A stretch of 64,000 nucleotides of DNA from Mycobacterium sp. OAS707 (GCF_014873705.1 NZ_JADBDS010000002.1:682001-746000); one strand, 5' to 3'; positions 39,681-48,403 are shown, counted from the stretch's first letter. The notes: generated by a model not told the origin, from the letters alone. Numbers and translations: made by a program.

Positions 39681-40193
39681 ATGAACACTCGACACGCCGT
39701 AATTCAAAGCCCGCTCGGAGAGCTCACCGTTGTCGCCGAGGGCGACGCTCTGACGGGCTTGTACTTCCGGCATCATTGGTCTCGGCCTTCCGAGGATACG
39801 CTTGGTCAGCGCGTCGACGCGGACTCCGACCCGCTGCTCGCGAAGGCTCGGACACAGTTGACCGACTATCTGACGGGCCGCACGCGGGGCTTCAATCTGC
39901 CAACGAGGCTGCATGGTGACCCGGCCCAGCAGCGTGTGTGGCAGCTGCTGAGCACCATTCCCTACGGCGAGACCGTGACGTACGGCGAACTGGCCGCGGC
40001 TCTTGGCGACGGCACGACGGCCCAAGGGGTAGGGCAGACAGTGGGGCGCAATCCGCTGTGCGTCGTCATCCCGTGCCATCGCGTCATCGGGCGCAACGGC
40101 CAGCTGACGGGTTACGCGGGCGGGCTCGAGCGCAAGCAGTTTCTGCTGGAATTGGAGGAGCCGAGCGAGGTCAAGGAGGCGAGGTTGTTCTGA
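39681..40193 (+). CDS. ogt: Methylated-DNA--[protein]-cysteine S-methyltransferase
   Basis: Suicide repair protein that removes O6-methylguanine. 170 residues, the usual length. The DNA-binding/active domain is complete: acceptor Cys132 in VIPCHRVIG, helix-turn-helix PYGETVTYGELAAALG, and RNPLCVV. ATG start at 39681 with only a weak ribosome site; a leaderless transcript is possible. Its stop overlaps the following start by one base (TGATG). Divergent from helR, sharing the 170-base gap with the RAE. Confidence 0.94.
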   Translation: MNTRHAVIQSPLGELTVVAEGDALTGLYFRHHWSRPSEDTLGQRVDADSDPLLAKARTQLTDYLTGRTRGFNLPTRLHGDPAQQRVWQLLSTIPYGETVTYGELAAALGDGTTAQGVGQTVGRNPLCVVIPCHRVIGRNGQLTGYAGGLERKQFLLELEEPSEVKEARLF

Positions 40194-40909
40194 TGGCAGT
40201 GACGAAATGGCAGAAGCGCGTCGACTCCGGTGACTGGGACGCAATCACCAACGAAGTCAACGACTTCGGCGGTGCACTGCTACCCCGGCTGCTGACCAAA
40301 GCGGAGGCGGACAAGATCCGAGGGCTCTATCCCGACGATCACCTGTTCCGCGCGACGATCGACATGCGGCGCTACCGGTTCGGGGAGGGTGAGTACCGGT
40401 ACTTCGGCCAGCCCTACCCTGAGCCCATCGAAGCGCTCAAACAAGCGCTGTATCCCCGACTGCTGCCGATCGCCAGAGATTGGTGGACCAAATTGGGTCG
40501 CACCGCGCCGTGGCCGGAAACGCTCGACGAATGGTTGGACATCTGCCACGACGCCGGCCAGAAGAAGTCGACAGCGATCTTGCTCAAGTACGGCAAGGGC
40601 GACTGGAACGCACTGCACCGAGACCTCTACGGCGACTTGGTTTTTCCGCTTCAGGTGGTAATCAACCTCAGCGAACCGGGTGTCGACCACACCGGTGGTG
40701 AGTTCCTGCTCGTCGAGCAGCGCCCGCGCGCACAGTCCCGCGGCACCGCGACACTGTTGCCGTTCGGGCACGGCTTCGTATTCACCACGCGCGAGCGGCC
40801 GGTCGAGTCAGCCAGGGGCTGGTCGGCATCGCCGGTGCGACACGGTGTTTCAGCTGTTCGCTCGGGTGAGCGGGTCACCCTCGGGCTCGTCTTCCACGAC
40901 GCGAAGTGA
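40193..40909 (+). CDS. 2-oxoglutarate/Fe(II)-dependent oxygenase, probable alkylation repair
   Basis: 238 residues. The iron triad fits H142, D144 (LHRDLYGD) and H217 (VRHGVSAVR), with R227 (SGERVTLG) for 2-oxoglutarate. The overall family is the prolyl-hydroxylase-like 2OG oxygenases next to ogt/ada genes rather than classic AlkB, so the substrate (DNA base, RNA or protein) is open. TGATG coupling to ogt before it and GTGA coupling to the Ada-like gene after it put it in a DNA-repair operon. Confidence 0.82.
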   Translation: MAVTKWQKRVDSGDWDAITNEVNDFGGALLPRLLTKAEADKIRGLYPDDHLFRATIDMRRYRFGEGEYRYFGQPYPEPIEALKQALYPRLLPIARDWWTKLGRTAPWPETLDEWLDICHDAGQKKSTAILLKYGKGDWNALHRDLYGDLVFPLQVVINLSEPGVDHTGGEFLLVEQRPRAQSRGTATLLPFGHGFVFTTRERPVESARGWSASPVRHGVSAVRSGERVTLGLVFHDAK

Positions 40910-41127
40910 AGATCCGCGGCACGCTCGGCGGCCACCGCAGGACCCGTATCTACGGTCGACTGGACTGTCCGTCGGCGCTGCGGGCGATCGAACGCGGCGG
41001 CTATGTCAAAGATCGCGTGTTCTTCGCCGACGAGTCCGCTGCGATCGCGGCGGGTTACCGGCCGTGTGCGCGGTGCATGCCCGACGAGTATCGACGCTGG
41101 CGGGCTAACGGCGTCGCAGCACGATGA
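40906..41127 (+). CDS. Stand-alone Ada metal-binding-like domain, missing one cysteine
   Basis: 73 residues, GTG start overlapping the oxygenase stop by four bases. The C-terminal part FADESAAIAAGYRPCARCMPDEY is unmistakably the Ada zinc-binding module (CxxC at C54, C57). Only one other Cys is present (C21). In E. coli Ada the first two ligands are C38 and C42 and lie 31 and 27 residues before the CxxC; C21 lies 33 before, so it may stand for acceptor C38, with the ligand four residues later replaced by Leu25. Whether it still binds zinc or takes a methyl group is uncertain. No HTH is attached. Confidence 0.78.
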   Translation: MKIRGTLGGHRRTRIYGRLDCPSALRAIERGGYVKDRVFFADESAAIAAGYRPCARCMPDEYRRWRANGVAAR

Positions 41128-41728
41128 CGTTGTCGATCCACGGCCAGGTGTCCCCGTCGGGGCCCTTGGCCTGACGCTCGACGGTGTCGACCCGCACGCG
41201 TTCCCAATCGTCACCGAGTTCCAGTCCGGCGATAACCTCCTCGGCACTGGGGAATTCGTGGTGGCGATGGTCGAGTTTCGACGGCCACGGCGGCGGCCCC
41301 GCGTGGTCGACGATGAGAAGCACTCCCCGGGGGCGCACCGCGGCCGCTGCGCGCTTGAGCAGCCGCGGCCGATCGAACGGAATCATCGAATGCAGAAACT
41401 GCGCGGAGATCAGATCGAAGGTGCCGTCCGGGAAACCGTCGGACAGGTCGTGCTGGACGAAGTCGATCCGGTCGGCCAATCCCTTGGCCTCGGCGGCAGC
41501 GGTCGCGCGCTGCAGCGCGGTTTCTGAGATGTCCACTGCGACAACGGTCCAACCGTGTTCGGCGAGCCAACACGCATCGGCGCCCTCACCGCAGCCAAGG
41601 TCAAGCGCATGGCCGGCGGGAAGCGGTGTGACCACTTCCTCGAGGCGGACGTTGACGCGGCCGCTCCAGATCCGGTCGCTCTCGGCGTAGCGCTGCTCCC
41701 ACTGTTCCTTGGCATCAGGCGTCGACAT
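41105..41728 (-). CDS. Class I SAM-dependent methyltransferase
   Basis: 207 residues from the ATG at 41728 (GTG at 41734 is an alternative). Motif I ALDLGCGEGADACWLAEHGW binds SAM, followed by VVAVDIS (motif I acidic end), FDLISAQFLHSM and GVLLIVDHAG. Similar to tellurite-resistance/TehB-like or generic small-molecule methyltransferases. It overlaps the upstream oxidoreductase stop by 14 bases on the same strand and overlaps the Ada-like gene end by 23 bases convergently. Likely one transcript with the oxidoreductase. Confidence 0.86.
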   Translation of the reverse strand: MSTPDAKEQWEQRYAESDRIWSGRVNVRLEEVVTPLPAGHALDLGCGEGADACWLAEHGWTVVAVDISETALQRATAAAEAKGLADRIDFVQHDLSDGFPDGTFDLISAQFLHSMIPFDRPRLLKRAAAAVRPRGVLLIVDHAGPPPWPSKLDHRHHEFPSAEEVIAGLELGDDWERVRVDTVERQAKGPDGDTWPWIDNVIVLRRR

Positions 41729-42674
41729 GTTCACTCCAATCCGGGACCGGCAGTCCGCATTCGTCGGCCAATAGGCTCTGCACCACTGACATTCCAGCCA
41801 GCGAGCCAGCCGCGATCGCCGAGGCGACCGACGGTGGCAGTTGGGTGCTCAGGTCGCCTGCCGCGAAGACGCCCGTTGCCGTGGTGCGGCACAGGCCATC
41901 CACCTTCACCGGCGCCTCGCCGAACGGCGTCACCTCGCCGGGCTCGGCGCCGAGTTGTTCGGCAAGCGACGAACGCTGATGCAGCGTGGTGGCGGCCAGC
42001 AGGCCCCGACATTGCAGCCGGTCACCGTCGGAGAACTGCACGGCCTCCAGTTGCGCGTCACGCGCGATCAGTTCGGCCACCGATCGCTCGTCGATCTTCA
42101 CGCCGGCCCCGGCCAGCCGGTCTCGGTCGTCATCGCTCAGATCGGCAGGACCGTCCGTCAACAGGACCAGGTCGTCGGTCCAGCCCCGCAGCAGCAACGC
42201 CGAGTGAATCGCCTTTTCGCCGCGGGCCAGCACCGCCAGAGATTGATCGCGCTGTTCCCAGCCGTCGCAGAACGGGCAATGGAAGACCGAGGTGCCCCAG
42301 CACTCCTGCAGGCCCTTCACCTCTGGCGGCCGGTATTCCATGCCGGTGGCCAGCAGTACTCGACGCGTCCGTTCACGCGATCCGTCGGCGAGCTCCAATT
42401 CGAAGACCTCGCCGCCGCGCTTGCCCGACACGACCTCACCTTTTCGCACCTCGACGCTGGCGTAGGCGGCGAGCTCCTTGCGGCCCTGCTGGTACAAGTC
42501 GGCAGGCGATCGGCCGTCATGTCCCAGTAGCCCGCCGACCCCGTGAGCCGCCAAGTTGCTCTGCTGCCCGGCGTCGACCAGCAGCGTGCGCCGCCTCGCG
42601 CGACCCAGCACCAGTCCCGCGCTCAAGCCGGCCGCACCGCCGCCAACGACGACGCATTCCCACATCGCATCCAT
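41715..42674 (-). CDS. Thioredoxin reductase-like NAD(P)/FAD oxidoreductase
   Basis: 319 residues from the ATG at 42674 (MDAMWECVVVGGG). FAD motif GGGAAG at 11-16, redox-active CPFC (C133, C136), and the second FAD motif ATGVFAAGDLSTQ near the C-terminus. The NAD(P)-binding Rossmann motif of true thioredoxin reductase (GxGxxA) is not clear (SLAVLARGEKAIHSALLL instead), as in TrxR-like flavoproteins that use other donors. Divergent from an XRE-cupin regulator with a 47-base gap; the methyltransferase follows. Such regulator-flavoprotein-methyltransferase sets recur in actinobacteria. Confidence 0.88.
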   Translation of the reverse strand: MDAMWECVVVGGGAAGLSAGLVLGRARRRTLLVDAGQQSNLAAHGVGGLLGHDGRSPADLYQQGRKELAAYASVEVRKGEVVSGKRGGEVFELELADGSRERTRRVLLATGMEYRPPEVKGLQECWGTSVFHCPFCDGWEQRDQSLAVLARGEKAIHSALLLRGWTDDLVLLTDGPADLSDDDRDRLAGAGVKIDERSVAELIARDAQLEAVQFSDGDRLQCRGLLAATTLHQRSSLAEQLGAEPGEVTPFGEAPVKVDGLCRTTATGVFAAGDLSTQLPPSVASAIAAGSLAGMSVVQSLLADECGLPVPDWSEHVDA

Positions 42675-42721
42675 GACCCGAGCTTGCCCAAATTCGCGCC
42701 GATCAATCAAACTGTTTTGCC

Positions 42722-43303
42722 ATGGAGGCAAAAACCTCGGGCAATGAAGACTTCGATCTGCGGGTCAGGCAGCGGCTGAGACAGCTGCGCACGCAGCGTG
42801 GGCTGACGCTCGAGGACGTCGCAACCCGGTCCAGCATCGACGTGTCGACGCTGAGCAGGCTGGAGGCCGGAAAGCGTCGGCTTGCACTCGATCATCTCCC
42901 CCGTCTGGCCGCCGCGCTGTCGGTCAGCACCGACGAGCTGCTGCGCGCCCCGGAGGCCGAGGACCCCCGAATCAGGGGTGCATCGCACACCCACAACGAC
43001 ATCACGTACTGGCCGCTGACGCGCCATGGCCCGGCAGGCGGGCTGCACGCCTACAAGATCAAGATCAACGCCCGTCGACGCACTCCGCCCGCGGAACTGC
43101 CTGTGCACGAAGGCCAGGACTGGATGTATGTGTTGTCCGGCCGGCTGCGGCTGCTCCTCGCCGAGAAGGACTTTGTCATCAAATCCGGTGAGGCCGTGGA
43201 GTTTTCGACGTGGACGCCGCACTGGTTCGGGGTCGTCGACGAGCCCGTCGAGGCGATCACCTTATTCGGCGTGCACGGCGAACGGCTCCACCTACACAGC
43301 TGA
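42722..43303 (+). CDS. XRE family regulator with C-terminal cupin domain
   Basis: 193 residues. HTH_XRE at about 13-67 (LRQLRTQRGLTLEDVATRS, VSTLSRLEAGKRR, LAAALSVSTDELL) and a cupin at about 95-190 (PVHEGQDWMYVLSGRLRLLL, SGEAVEFSTWTPHWFG) that would sense a small ligand or metal. It faces the flavoprotein gene head to head, so it probably represses or activates that divergent promoter. The 3' end overlaps the convergent RNase H gene by 12 bases. Confidence 0.9.
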   Translation: MEAKTSGNEDFDLRVRQRLRQLRTQRGLTLEDVATRSSIDVSTLSRLEAGKRRLALDHLPRLAAALSVSTDELLRAPEAEDPRIRGASHTHNDITYWPLTRHGPAGGLHAYKIKINARRRTPPAELPVHEGQDWMYVLSGRLRLLLAEKDFVIKSGEAVEFSTWTPHWFGVVDEPVEAITLFGVHGERLHLHS

Positions 43304-44392
43304 TGACAAGTAGGCGGTCTGGTTCACCAGCCGTACCGAGGCCACGCCGTCGGGATAGAACTCCGCGATGGACAGCGAAGCAAGGTCCAGATGCAGCCGG
43401 TAGAGGATGCCGGGGCCGGCGTCCAACGCCATCCGCAGCAAGGTCTTGATCGGTGTCACGTGTGACACCACCAACACATTCTCGCCGTTGTGCTCGTTGA
43501 TGATTCGCGCCTGCGCACGGCGAACGCGTTCGGCGACGCCGTCGAAGCTCTCACCGTCGGGAGGGGCGATGCTGGTGTCGCGCAGCCAGCGCCGGTGCTG
43601 CTCGGGGTCCCGCTCGGCGGCCTCGCCGAACGTCAGCCCCTCCCAACCGCCGAAATCGGTTTCGATCAGATCATGGTCGACCGTGACCTCGAGGCCGAGC
43701 GCTTTCGCCGCCGCAGCCGCGGTGTCGTAAGCGCGTTGCAGCGGTGACGTCACGACGGCATCGATGCCGCCCCGCTGCGCGAGGAACTGTGCGGCCGCCT
43801 CCGCTTGCCGCCTGCCGACGTCGGTCAGCGCCGGGTTGCCACGACCGGAATACCGACGCTGCGTGGACAATTCGGTCTGCCCGTGACGCAGCAACAGGAA
43901 TCGGGTCGGCGCGCCACGGGCACCGATCCAACCGGCGGGCGAGGTGGGCGTCTGCGATTGGGCGGGCGCTTCCGCGGCAGCTTCGATTTCAGCGGCGGCG
44001 TCCATCGCCTCGTTGGCAAGCCGATCAGCGTGGCTGTTCTCGGCACGCGGAATCCACGTGTAGGTGATGCGCTCGAACCGGGCGGCCAACGCGGTGGCCT
44101 GCTGATGCAGCGCGGCGATGTCGGGGTGTTTGACCTTCCACCGGCCCGACATCTGTTCCACCACAAGCTTGGAATCCATCGACACGTCGACCTCGGTGGC
44201 CCCGACCTTGGCGGCCTCCTCGAGCCCCGCGATCAGTCCGCGGTATTCGGCGACGTTGTTGGTGGCCTGCCCGATGGCCTGCTTGCTTTCGGCCAGAATC
44301 GCAGCGCGGTTGGCGGTCCACACCACCGACCCGTAGCCCGCAGGACCGGGGTTGCCCCGTGACCCGCCGTCGGCCTCGACGATCACCTTCAC
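43292..44392 (-). CDS. Bifunctional RNase H type I / acid phosphatase (CobC-like)
   Basis: 366 residues from the GTG at 44392, near the 364 of Rv2228c. RNase H domain (1-135): metal ligands D8 (ADGGSRGNPG), E49 (NNVAEYRGL), D73 (SMDSKLVVEQ) and D123 (HADRLANEA). After an Ala/Pro-rich linker a histidine phosphatase domain (about 163-366) has LLRHGQTE with His170, and SHVTPIKTLL with the second His. Rv2228c has RNase H and alpha-ribazole phosphatase activity. Its GTG overlaps the zinc-ribbon gene stop by four bases, part of a chain of coupled genes read leftward. Confidence 0.94.
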   Translation of the reverse strand: MKVIVEADGGSRGNPGPAGYGSVVWTANRAAILAESKQAIGQATNNVAEYRGLIAGLEEAAKVGATEVDVSMDSKLVVEQMSGRWKVKHPDIAALHQQATALAARFERITYTWIPRAENSHADRLANEAMDAAAEIEAAAEAPAQSQTPTSPAGWIGARGAPTRFLLLRHGQTELSTQRRYSGRGNPALTDVGRRQAEAAAQFLAQRGGIDAVVTSPLQRAYDTAAAAAKALGLEVTVDHDLIETDFGGWEGLTFGEAAERDPEQHRRWLRDTSIAPPDGESFDGVAERVRRAQARIINEHNGENVLVVSHVTPIKTLLRMALDAGPGILYRLHLDLASLSIAEFYPDGVASVRLVNQTAYLSSAV

Positions 44393-45126
44393 GCGCCGGT
44401 TCCCTTGACTCGCAGCAGGATTGCCCCACACTCCGGGCAGCGCAGCACCTCGTCGTCGGCGGCAGCCGAGATGCGGGCCAACTCGCCCTTGTCGATCTCG
44501 ATCCGGCACGCGCCGCAACGTCGCCCCTGCAGCAGCCCCGCACCGGGCCCGCCGTGGGCGCGCTGGCGTTCGTACAGCCCGACCAGTTCAGGATCCAGGG
44601 ACGCCGCGAGTTCGTCTCTGCGAGAAACGAATTGGTGGCGTTGCTGATCGATCTCGGCACGCTGTTGGTCGCATGCGCTCTGGGCATCGGTCAGTTTGGT
44701 CTGCAGCTCGTCGATCTCGGCCAGCGCAGTCGCCTGCTGCCCCTGCAGCTCCTCGCGGCGCTCCATCACCTCCAGCAGGGAGTCTTCCAGGCTGGACTGG
44801 CGACGCTCGAGCGTCTCTAGTTCGTGCTGCAGGTCGGTGAGCTGCTTGGCGTCGATGGTGCCCGCCGCAAGCAGGCCGCGGTCCCGGTCCTCGCGTTGCC
44901 TGACGGCGTCGATCTCGGACTCGAACTTGGCCACCTGTCCGTCAAGGTCCTCGAGCGCTATCTGCACGACGGCCAACCGGTCGTTGGCCTCCCGGTGCGC
45001 CGTCTGAGCTTCTTCGAGCTGCTGCTGTGCAGGCAGGTTCTTGCCGCGATGCGCGAGGCGGCTGAGCTCGGCGTCGACCTGGGCCAGTTCGAGCAGCGAA
45101 CGTTGTTGAACTACTTCAGCTTTCAT
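44389..45126 (-). CDS. Coiled-coil protein with C-terminal C4 zinc ribbon (Rv2229c-like)
   Basis: 245 residues from ATG at 45126. Residues about 10-185 form a long helical coiled-coil hairpin (heptad-rich Leu/Glu/Gln), and the C-terminal zinc ribbon has C204, C207 (CGAC) and C230, C233 (CPEC). The family (CT398-type) is widespread and its exact role is unsettled; binding to secretion or RNA-linked partners has been proposed elsewhere. ATGA overlaps on both sides couple it to the NIF3-like gene upstream and the RNase H gene downstream. Confidence 0.92.
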   Translation of the reverse strand: MKAEVVQQRSLLELAQVDAELSRLAHRGKNLPAQQQLEEAQTAHREANDRLAVVQIALEDLDGQVAKFESEIDAVRQREDRDRGLLAAGTIDAKQLTDLQHELETLERRQSSLEDSLLEVMERREELQGQQATALAEIDELQTKLTDAQSACDQQRAEIDQQRHQFVSRRDELAASLDPELVGLYERQRAHGGPGAGLLQGRRCGACRIEIDKGELARISAAADDEVLRCPECGAILLRVKGTGA

Positions 45127-46250
45127 GTCCTGTTTCTCTCGACATTCCAAGGATCGGTGCGTATCGCCGACACGCGCACCGGCAGCGCGTCGCCGAAATG
45201 GCTGCGCAGCAGGTCGGCCGCCTGCCTACACCACGGAAATTCACTGGCCCAGTGCGCGACGTCGACAAGCGCGACATCCGATGCCCGCGTGTGCTCGTCG
45301 GCAGGATGATGACGTAGATCCGCGGTGACATACGCCTGCACGCCCGCATCGGCGACGGTGTTCAGCAGCGAGTCGCCCGCTCCCCCGCACACCGCGACCC
45401 TCGACACCGTCGCCTCCGAATCACCTGCGGCCCGCACCCCCCACGAGGTCGGAGGCAGCGCGTCATGGACACGGGCTACGAACGCGGACAACGGCTCTGG
45501 CCTGTGCAACGTACCGACTCGACCCAGTCCCACATCGCCGGGTACGGTGGCCAGCCCGAAGATGTCGAACGCAGGCTCCTCGTACGGATGGGCGGTCCGC
45601 AACGCGGCCAGCACATGCGCGCGCAATCGCGCAGGCGCAACCATCTCGACCCGATCCTCGGGAACCCGCTCGACGCTGCCGACCGTGCCGATCGTCGGCG
45701 ACGCGCCTTCGGTCGGCAGGAACTGCCCGGTGCCCGGCGTGCTCCAGCTGCAGTGCGAATAGTCGCCGATGTGGCCTGCGCCGGCGGCGAACATCGCCTC
45801 CCGCACGGCGTCGGCGGCATCGGCGGGCACGAACACCACCCATTTGTCCACGCCGGCACCGACGGAGATCGGCTCCAACACCTCCTCGACGGTCAACCCG
45901 AGCACATCGGCGAGCGCGTCGGACACCCCTGGCGCGGCCGCGTCGGCGTTGGTGTGCGCCGTGAACAACGCCCGCCCGGTGCGGATCATCTGGTGCAGCA
46001 GGGCGCCCTTGGCGGTGCTTGCGGCGACGGTGTCGACGCCGCGCAGCAGCAGCGGATGGTGTGCGAGCAGCATTCCGCGGTCGGGCACCTCGGCCACGAC
46101 GGCAGCGGTGGCGTCGACGGCCACGGTCACCGTCTCGACCGGTTCGTCCGGATCGCCGCACACCAGGCCGACCGAATCCCAGTCCGCAGCCAGCCGCGGC
46201 GGGTAGGCCGCGTCGAGCAACCCGATGATCTCCGACAGCGGCACGCTCAT
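45123..46250 (-). CDS. NIF3-like dinuclear metal-centre protein (Rv2230c-like)
   Basis: 375 residues from the ATG at 46250 ([13 protein letters not shown]). Metal-binding features: [20 protein letters not shown] in the first half and [10 protein letters not shown] near the C-terminus; the insert of about 120 residues (from [12 protein letters not shown]) is the PII-like middle domain of the long NIF3 form. GTP cyclohydrolase-like activity has been suggested for the family but is not proven. Start overlaps the stop of the aminotransferase remnant by ATGA, and its stop overlaps the zinc-ribbon start in the same way. Confidence 0.92.
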   Translation of the reverse strand: MSVPLSEIIGLLDAAYPPRLAADWDSVGLVCGDPDEPVETVTVAVDATAAVVAEVPDRGMLLAHHPLLLRGVDTVAASTAKGALLHQMIRTGRALFTAHTNADAAAPGVSDALADVLGLTVEEVLEPISVGAGVDKWVVFVPADAADAVREAMFAAGAGHIGDYSHCSWSTPGTGQFLPTEGASPTIGTVGSVERVPEDRVEMVAPARLRAHVLAALRTAHPYEEPAFDIFGLATVPGDVGLGRVGTLHRPEPLSAFVARVHDALPPTSWGVRAAGDSEATVSRVAVCGGAGDSLLNTVADAGVQAYVTADLRHHPADEHTRASDVALVDVAHWASEFPWCRQAADLLRSHFGDALPVRVSAIRTDPWNVERNRT

Positions 46251-46387
46251 CGCACGAACTCGGCAATCGCGTCGACCAGCCACGATGGCGGCTCAGCGCC
46301 GCGGACGTCGACGGCGAAGTCCAGCATGCCGGGCTCCGCGGCCTGGTCGCCGTCGTAGCGCACGGCGGCACGGGGTTGACTGGCCAC
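46247..46387 (-). pseudogene. Remnant of cobC-type aminotransferase (Rv2231c-like), about 46 codons
   Basis: A GTG at 46387 opens 46 codons that read RYDGDQAAEPGMLDFAVDV and then [12 protein letters not shown] before TGA. The first part matches the N-terminus of Rv2231c, a PLP-dependent aminotransferase of about 360 residues. The intact gene should lie exactly here, upstream of the NIF3-like gene. The last dozen residues (WLVDAIAEF) also resemble the usual end of such enzymes, so a large in-frame deletion that joined the two ends is possible. The stop still overlaps the next ATG (ATGA), so the original coupling is kept. It cannot encode an active enzyme: the PLP lysine and all core blocks are absent. 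Confidence 0.6.
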
Positions 46388-46420
46388 AGCACGACACTAG
46401 ACGTCGGCGACAATGGACTC

Positions 46421-47098
46421 GTGACAGAAACCCTGCGCAGTACCGTCGCAGCGCGCCCGCAGTTGGTGCTCTTCGACCTCGACGGCACCCTGACCGACTC
46501 CGCGCAGGGCATCGTGTCCAGCTTCCGGCACGCACTCGGACAGGTCGGGGCGGTCGTGCCCGACGGCGATTTGGCAGGCCGCGTCGTCGGCCCGCCGATG
46601 CATCACACCCTGACCGAAATGGGCCTCGGCGAACACACCGACGCCGCGATCGCCGCTTATCGGGCCGACTACACCACCCGCGGCTGGGCGATGAACAGGC
46701 TCTTCGACGGCATCGCCGAACTGTTGGCCGACCTACAGGCCGCCGGTGTCCGGCTGGCCGTGGCGACGTCGAAGGCGGAGCCGACCGCGCGGCGCATCCT
46801 CGCCCACTTCGGCCTCGACGGGCACTTCGAGGTGATCGCGGGTGCCAGTGTCGACGGCACGCGGGCAACCAAATCCGACGTCGTCGCGCATGCGCTGGCC
46901 CAGCTACATCCGCTGCCGGATCGGGTGCTGATGGTCGGTGACCGCTCGCACGACGTCGAGGGCGCCGCCGAGCACGGCATCGACACCGTCGTAGTCGGCT
47001 GGGGTTACGGCCGTGCCGACTTTGATGATCCCGACGCGGTCAGGGCGCTTGCCCATGTCTCGACCGTGGCCGACCTTCGCGAGGTGTTGGGTGTCTGA
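46421..47098 (+). CDS. ptkA: HAD family phosphatase-fold protein, PtkA-like
   Basis: 225 residues from the GTG at 46421. HAD motifs: I FDLDGTLTDS (D19, D21), II VATSK, III/IV VLMVGDRSHDVEGA. PtkA of M. tuberculosis (Rv2232) is reported to be a protein tyrosine kinase that phosphorylates PtpA although it has the HAD fold; it has an extra disordered N-terminus of about 70 residues that this protein lacks. Phosphatase or kinase activity cannot be decided here. The stop overlaps the ptpA start by eight bases, so both are made together. Confidence 0.85.
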   Translation: MTETLRSTVAARPQLVLFDLDGTLTDSAQGIVSSFRHALGQVGAVVPDGDLAGRVVGPPMHHTLTEMGLGEHTDAAIAAYRADYTTRGWAMNRLFDGIAELLADLQAAGVRLAVATSKAEPTARRILAHFGLDGHFEVIAGASVDGTRATKSDVVAHALAQLHPLPDRVLMVGDRSHDVEGAAEHGIDTVVVGWGYGRADFDDPDAVRALAHVSTVADLREVLGV

Positions 47099-47585
47099 GC
47101 CGCTGCACATCACCTTCATCTGCTCAGGCAACATCTGCCGGTCGCCGATGGCCGAGAAGATGTTCGCCCATCAGATCAAGGAGCGTGGCCTGTCCGACGC
47201 GGTACGAGTCACCAGCGCGGGCACCGGCGGCTGGCATGCGGGCGATCCCGCCGATCAGCGCGCTGCCCATGTACTGCGTGAGCACGGCTATCCCACCGCG
47301 CACCGCGCCGCGCAGATCGACAGCGACCACTTGGCGGCGGATCTTGTTGTGGCTCTTGGTCGCAACCATGAACGGATGCTGCGGGAAATGGGTGTTCCGC
47401 CCAATAGGATTCGGATGCTGCGGTCGTTCGACCCGCGGTCGGGGGCGCACGCACTCGACGTCGAAGACCCGTACTACGGCACGCACGATGATTTCGAGGA
47501 CGTGTACACCGTGATCGAGGCGTCGTTGCCCGGGCTGCACGACTGGGTGGACGAGCAGTTGGCCGGCAGGGGCATCGCAAGCTGA
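47091..47585 (+). CDS. ptpA: Low molecular weight protein tyrosine phosphatase
   Basis: 164 residues from the GTG at 47091. P-loop CSGNICRS with nucleophile C11 and R17, general acid D126 in VEDPYYG. Tyr128 and Tyr129, the residues phosphorylated by PtkA in M. tuberculosis, are conserved. In M. tuberculosis PtpA is secreted into macrophages; in an environmental species the role is probably cytosolic. No signal peptide. The GTG lies inside the ptkA end, and the stop overlaps the SURF1 start by one base (TGATG). Confidence 0.94.
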   Translation: MSEPLHITFICSGNICRSPMAEKMFAHQIKERGLSDAVRVTSAGTGGWHAGDPADQRAAHVLREHGYPTAHRAAQIDSDHLAADLVVALGRNHERMLREMGVPPNRIRMLRSFDPRSGAHALDVEDPYYGTHDDFEDVYTVIEASLPGLHDWVDEQLAGRGIAS

Positions 47586-48403
47586 TGCGACGGTTGGCGT
47601 TTCTGCTGCGGCCGGCGTGGTTGGCGCTGTTCGTCGTGGTGCTCGCGTTCGCGTATCTGTGCTTCACCGTGCTGGCACCATGGCAGTTGGGCAAGAACAC
47701 CAAGACGTCGCGTGAGAACACCCAGATCTCGAACTCGGTGTCAGCCGACCCCGTGCCGCTGAAAACCTATCTGCCACAGCAGGATTCGTCCGCTCCGGAC
47801 GCGCAGTGGCGGCGGGTGACCGCGACCGGTCACTATCTGCCCGAGCAGCAGGTGCTGGCCCGGCTTCGCGTCATCGACGGTGACCCCGCGTTCGAGGTGC
47901 TGACACCGTTCGCCGTCGACGGCGGCCCGGTGGTTTTGGTCGACCGGGGATACGTGCGACCCGAGCAGGGCTCGAAGGTGCCCGCGTTCGCACCGCCACC
48001 CAGCGGGACGGTCACGATCACCGCACGATTGCGCGACTCCGAGCCGGTGGTGACCGGCAAGGAGCCCTTCCGGGAGGACGGCACGCAGCAGGTGTATTCG
48101 ATCAACACCGCACAGATCTCGGGGCTCACCCGGACGCCGGTGGCCGGGTCCTATGTCCAACTCGTCGAGGATCAGCCCGGCGGTCTCGGCGTCATCGCAT
48201 TGCCTCGGCTCGATGCCGGCCCGTTCCTGTCCTACGGCATCCAGTGGATTGCGTTCGGCATCATCGCCCCGATCTTGTTGGGCTACTTCATCTACGCCGA
48301 GATCCGCGAGCGCCGACGCGAGAAGGCCGCCGCACCGACGCAGCCCGACGCGCCGCTCACGATCGAGCAGAAGCTCGCCGACCGATACGGCAGGCGGCGC
48401 TGA
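47585..48403 (+). CDS. SURF1 family cytochrome oxidase assembly protein (Rv2235-like)
   Basis: 272 residues. Two membrane helices flank a periplasmic domain: PAWLALFVVVLAFAYLCFTVLAPWQLG near the start (SURF1-type) and IQWIAFGIIAPILLGYFIYAE near residues 222-243. WQLGKN and VLVDRGYV are family motifs. It helps assemble haem-copper oxidase. The C-terminal tail is basic. The 3' end overlaps the convergent cobD by 47 bases, an unusually long overlap, with both reading frames well supported by homology. Confidence 0.9.
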   Translation: MRRLAFLLRPAWLALFVVVLAFAYLCFTVLAPWQLGKNTKTSRENTQISNSVSADPVPLKTYLPQQDSSAPDAQWRRVTATGHYLPEQQVLARLRVIDGDPAFEVLTPFAVDGGPVVLVDRGYVRPEQGSKVPAFAPPPSGTVTITARLRDSEPVVTGKEPFREDGTQQVYSINTAQISGLTRTPVAGSYVQLVEDQPGGLGVIALPRLDAGPFLSYGIQWIAFGIIAPILLGYFIYAEIRERRREKAAAPTQPDAPLTIEQKLADRYGRRR

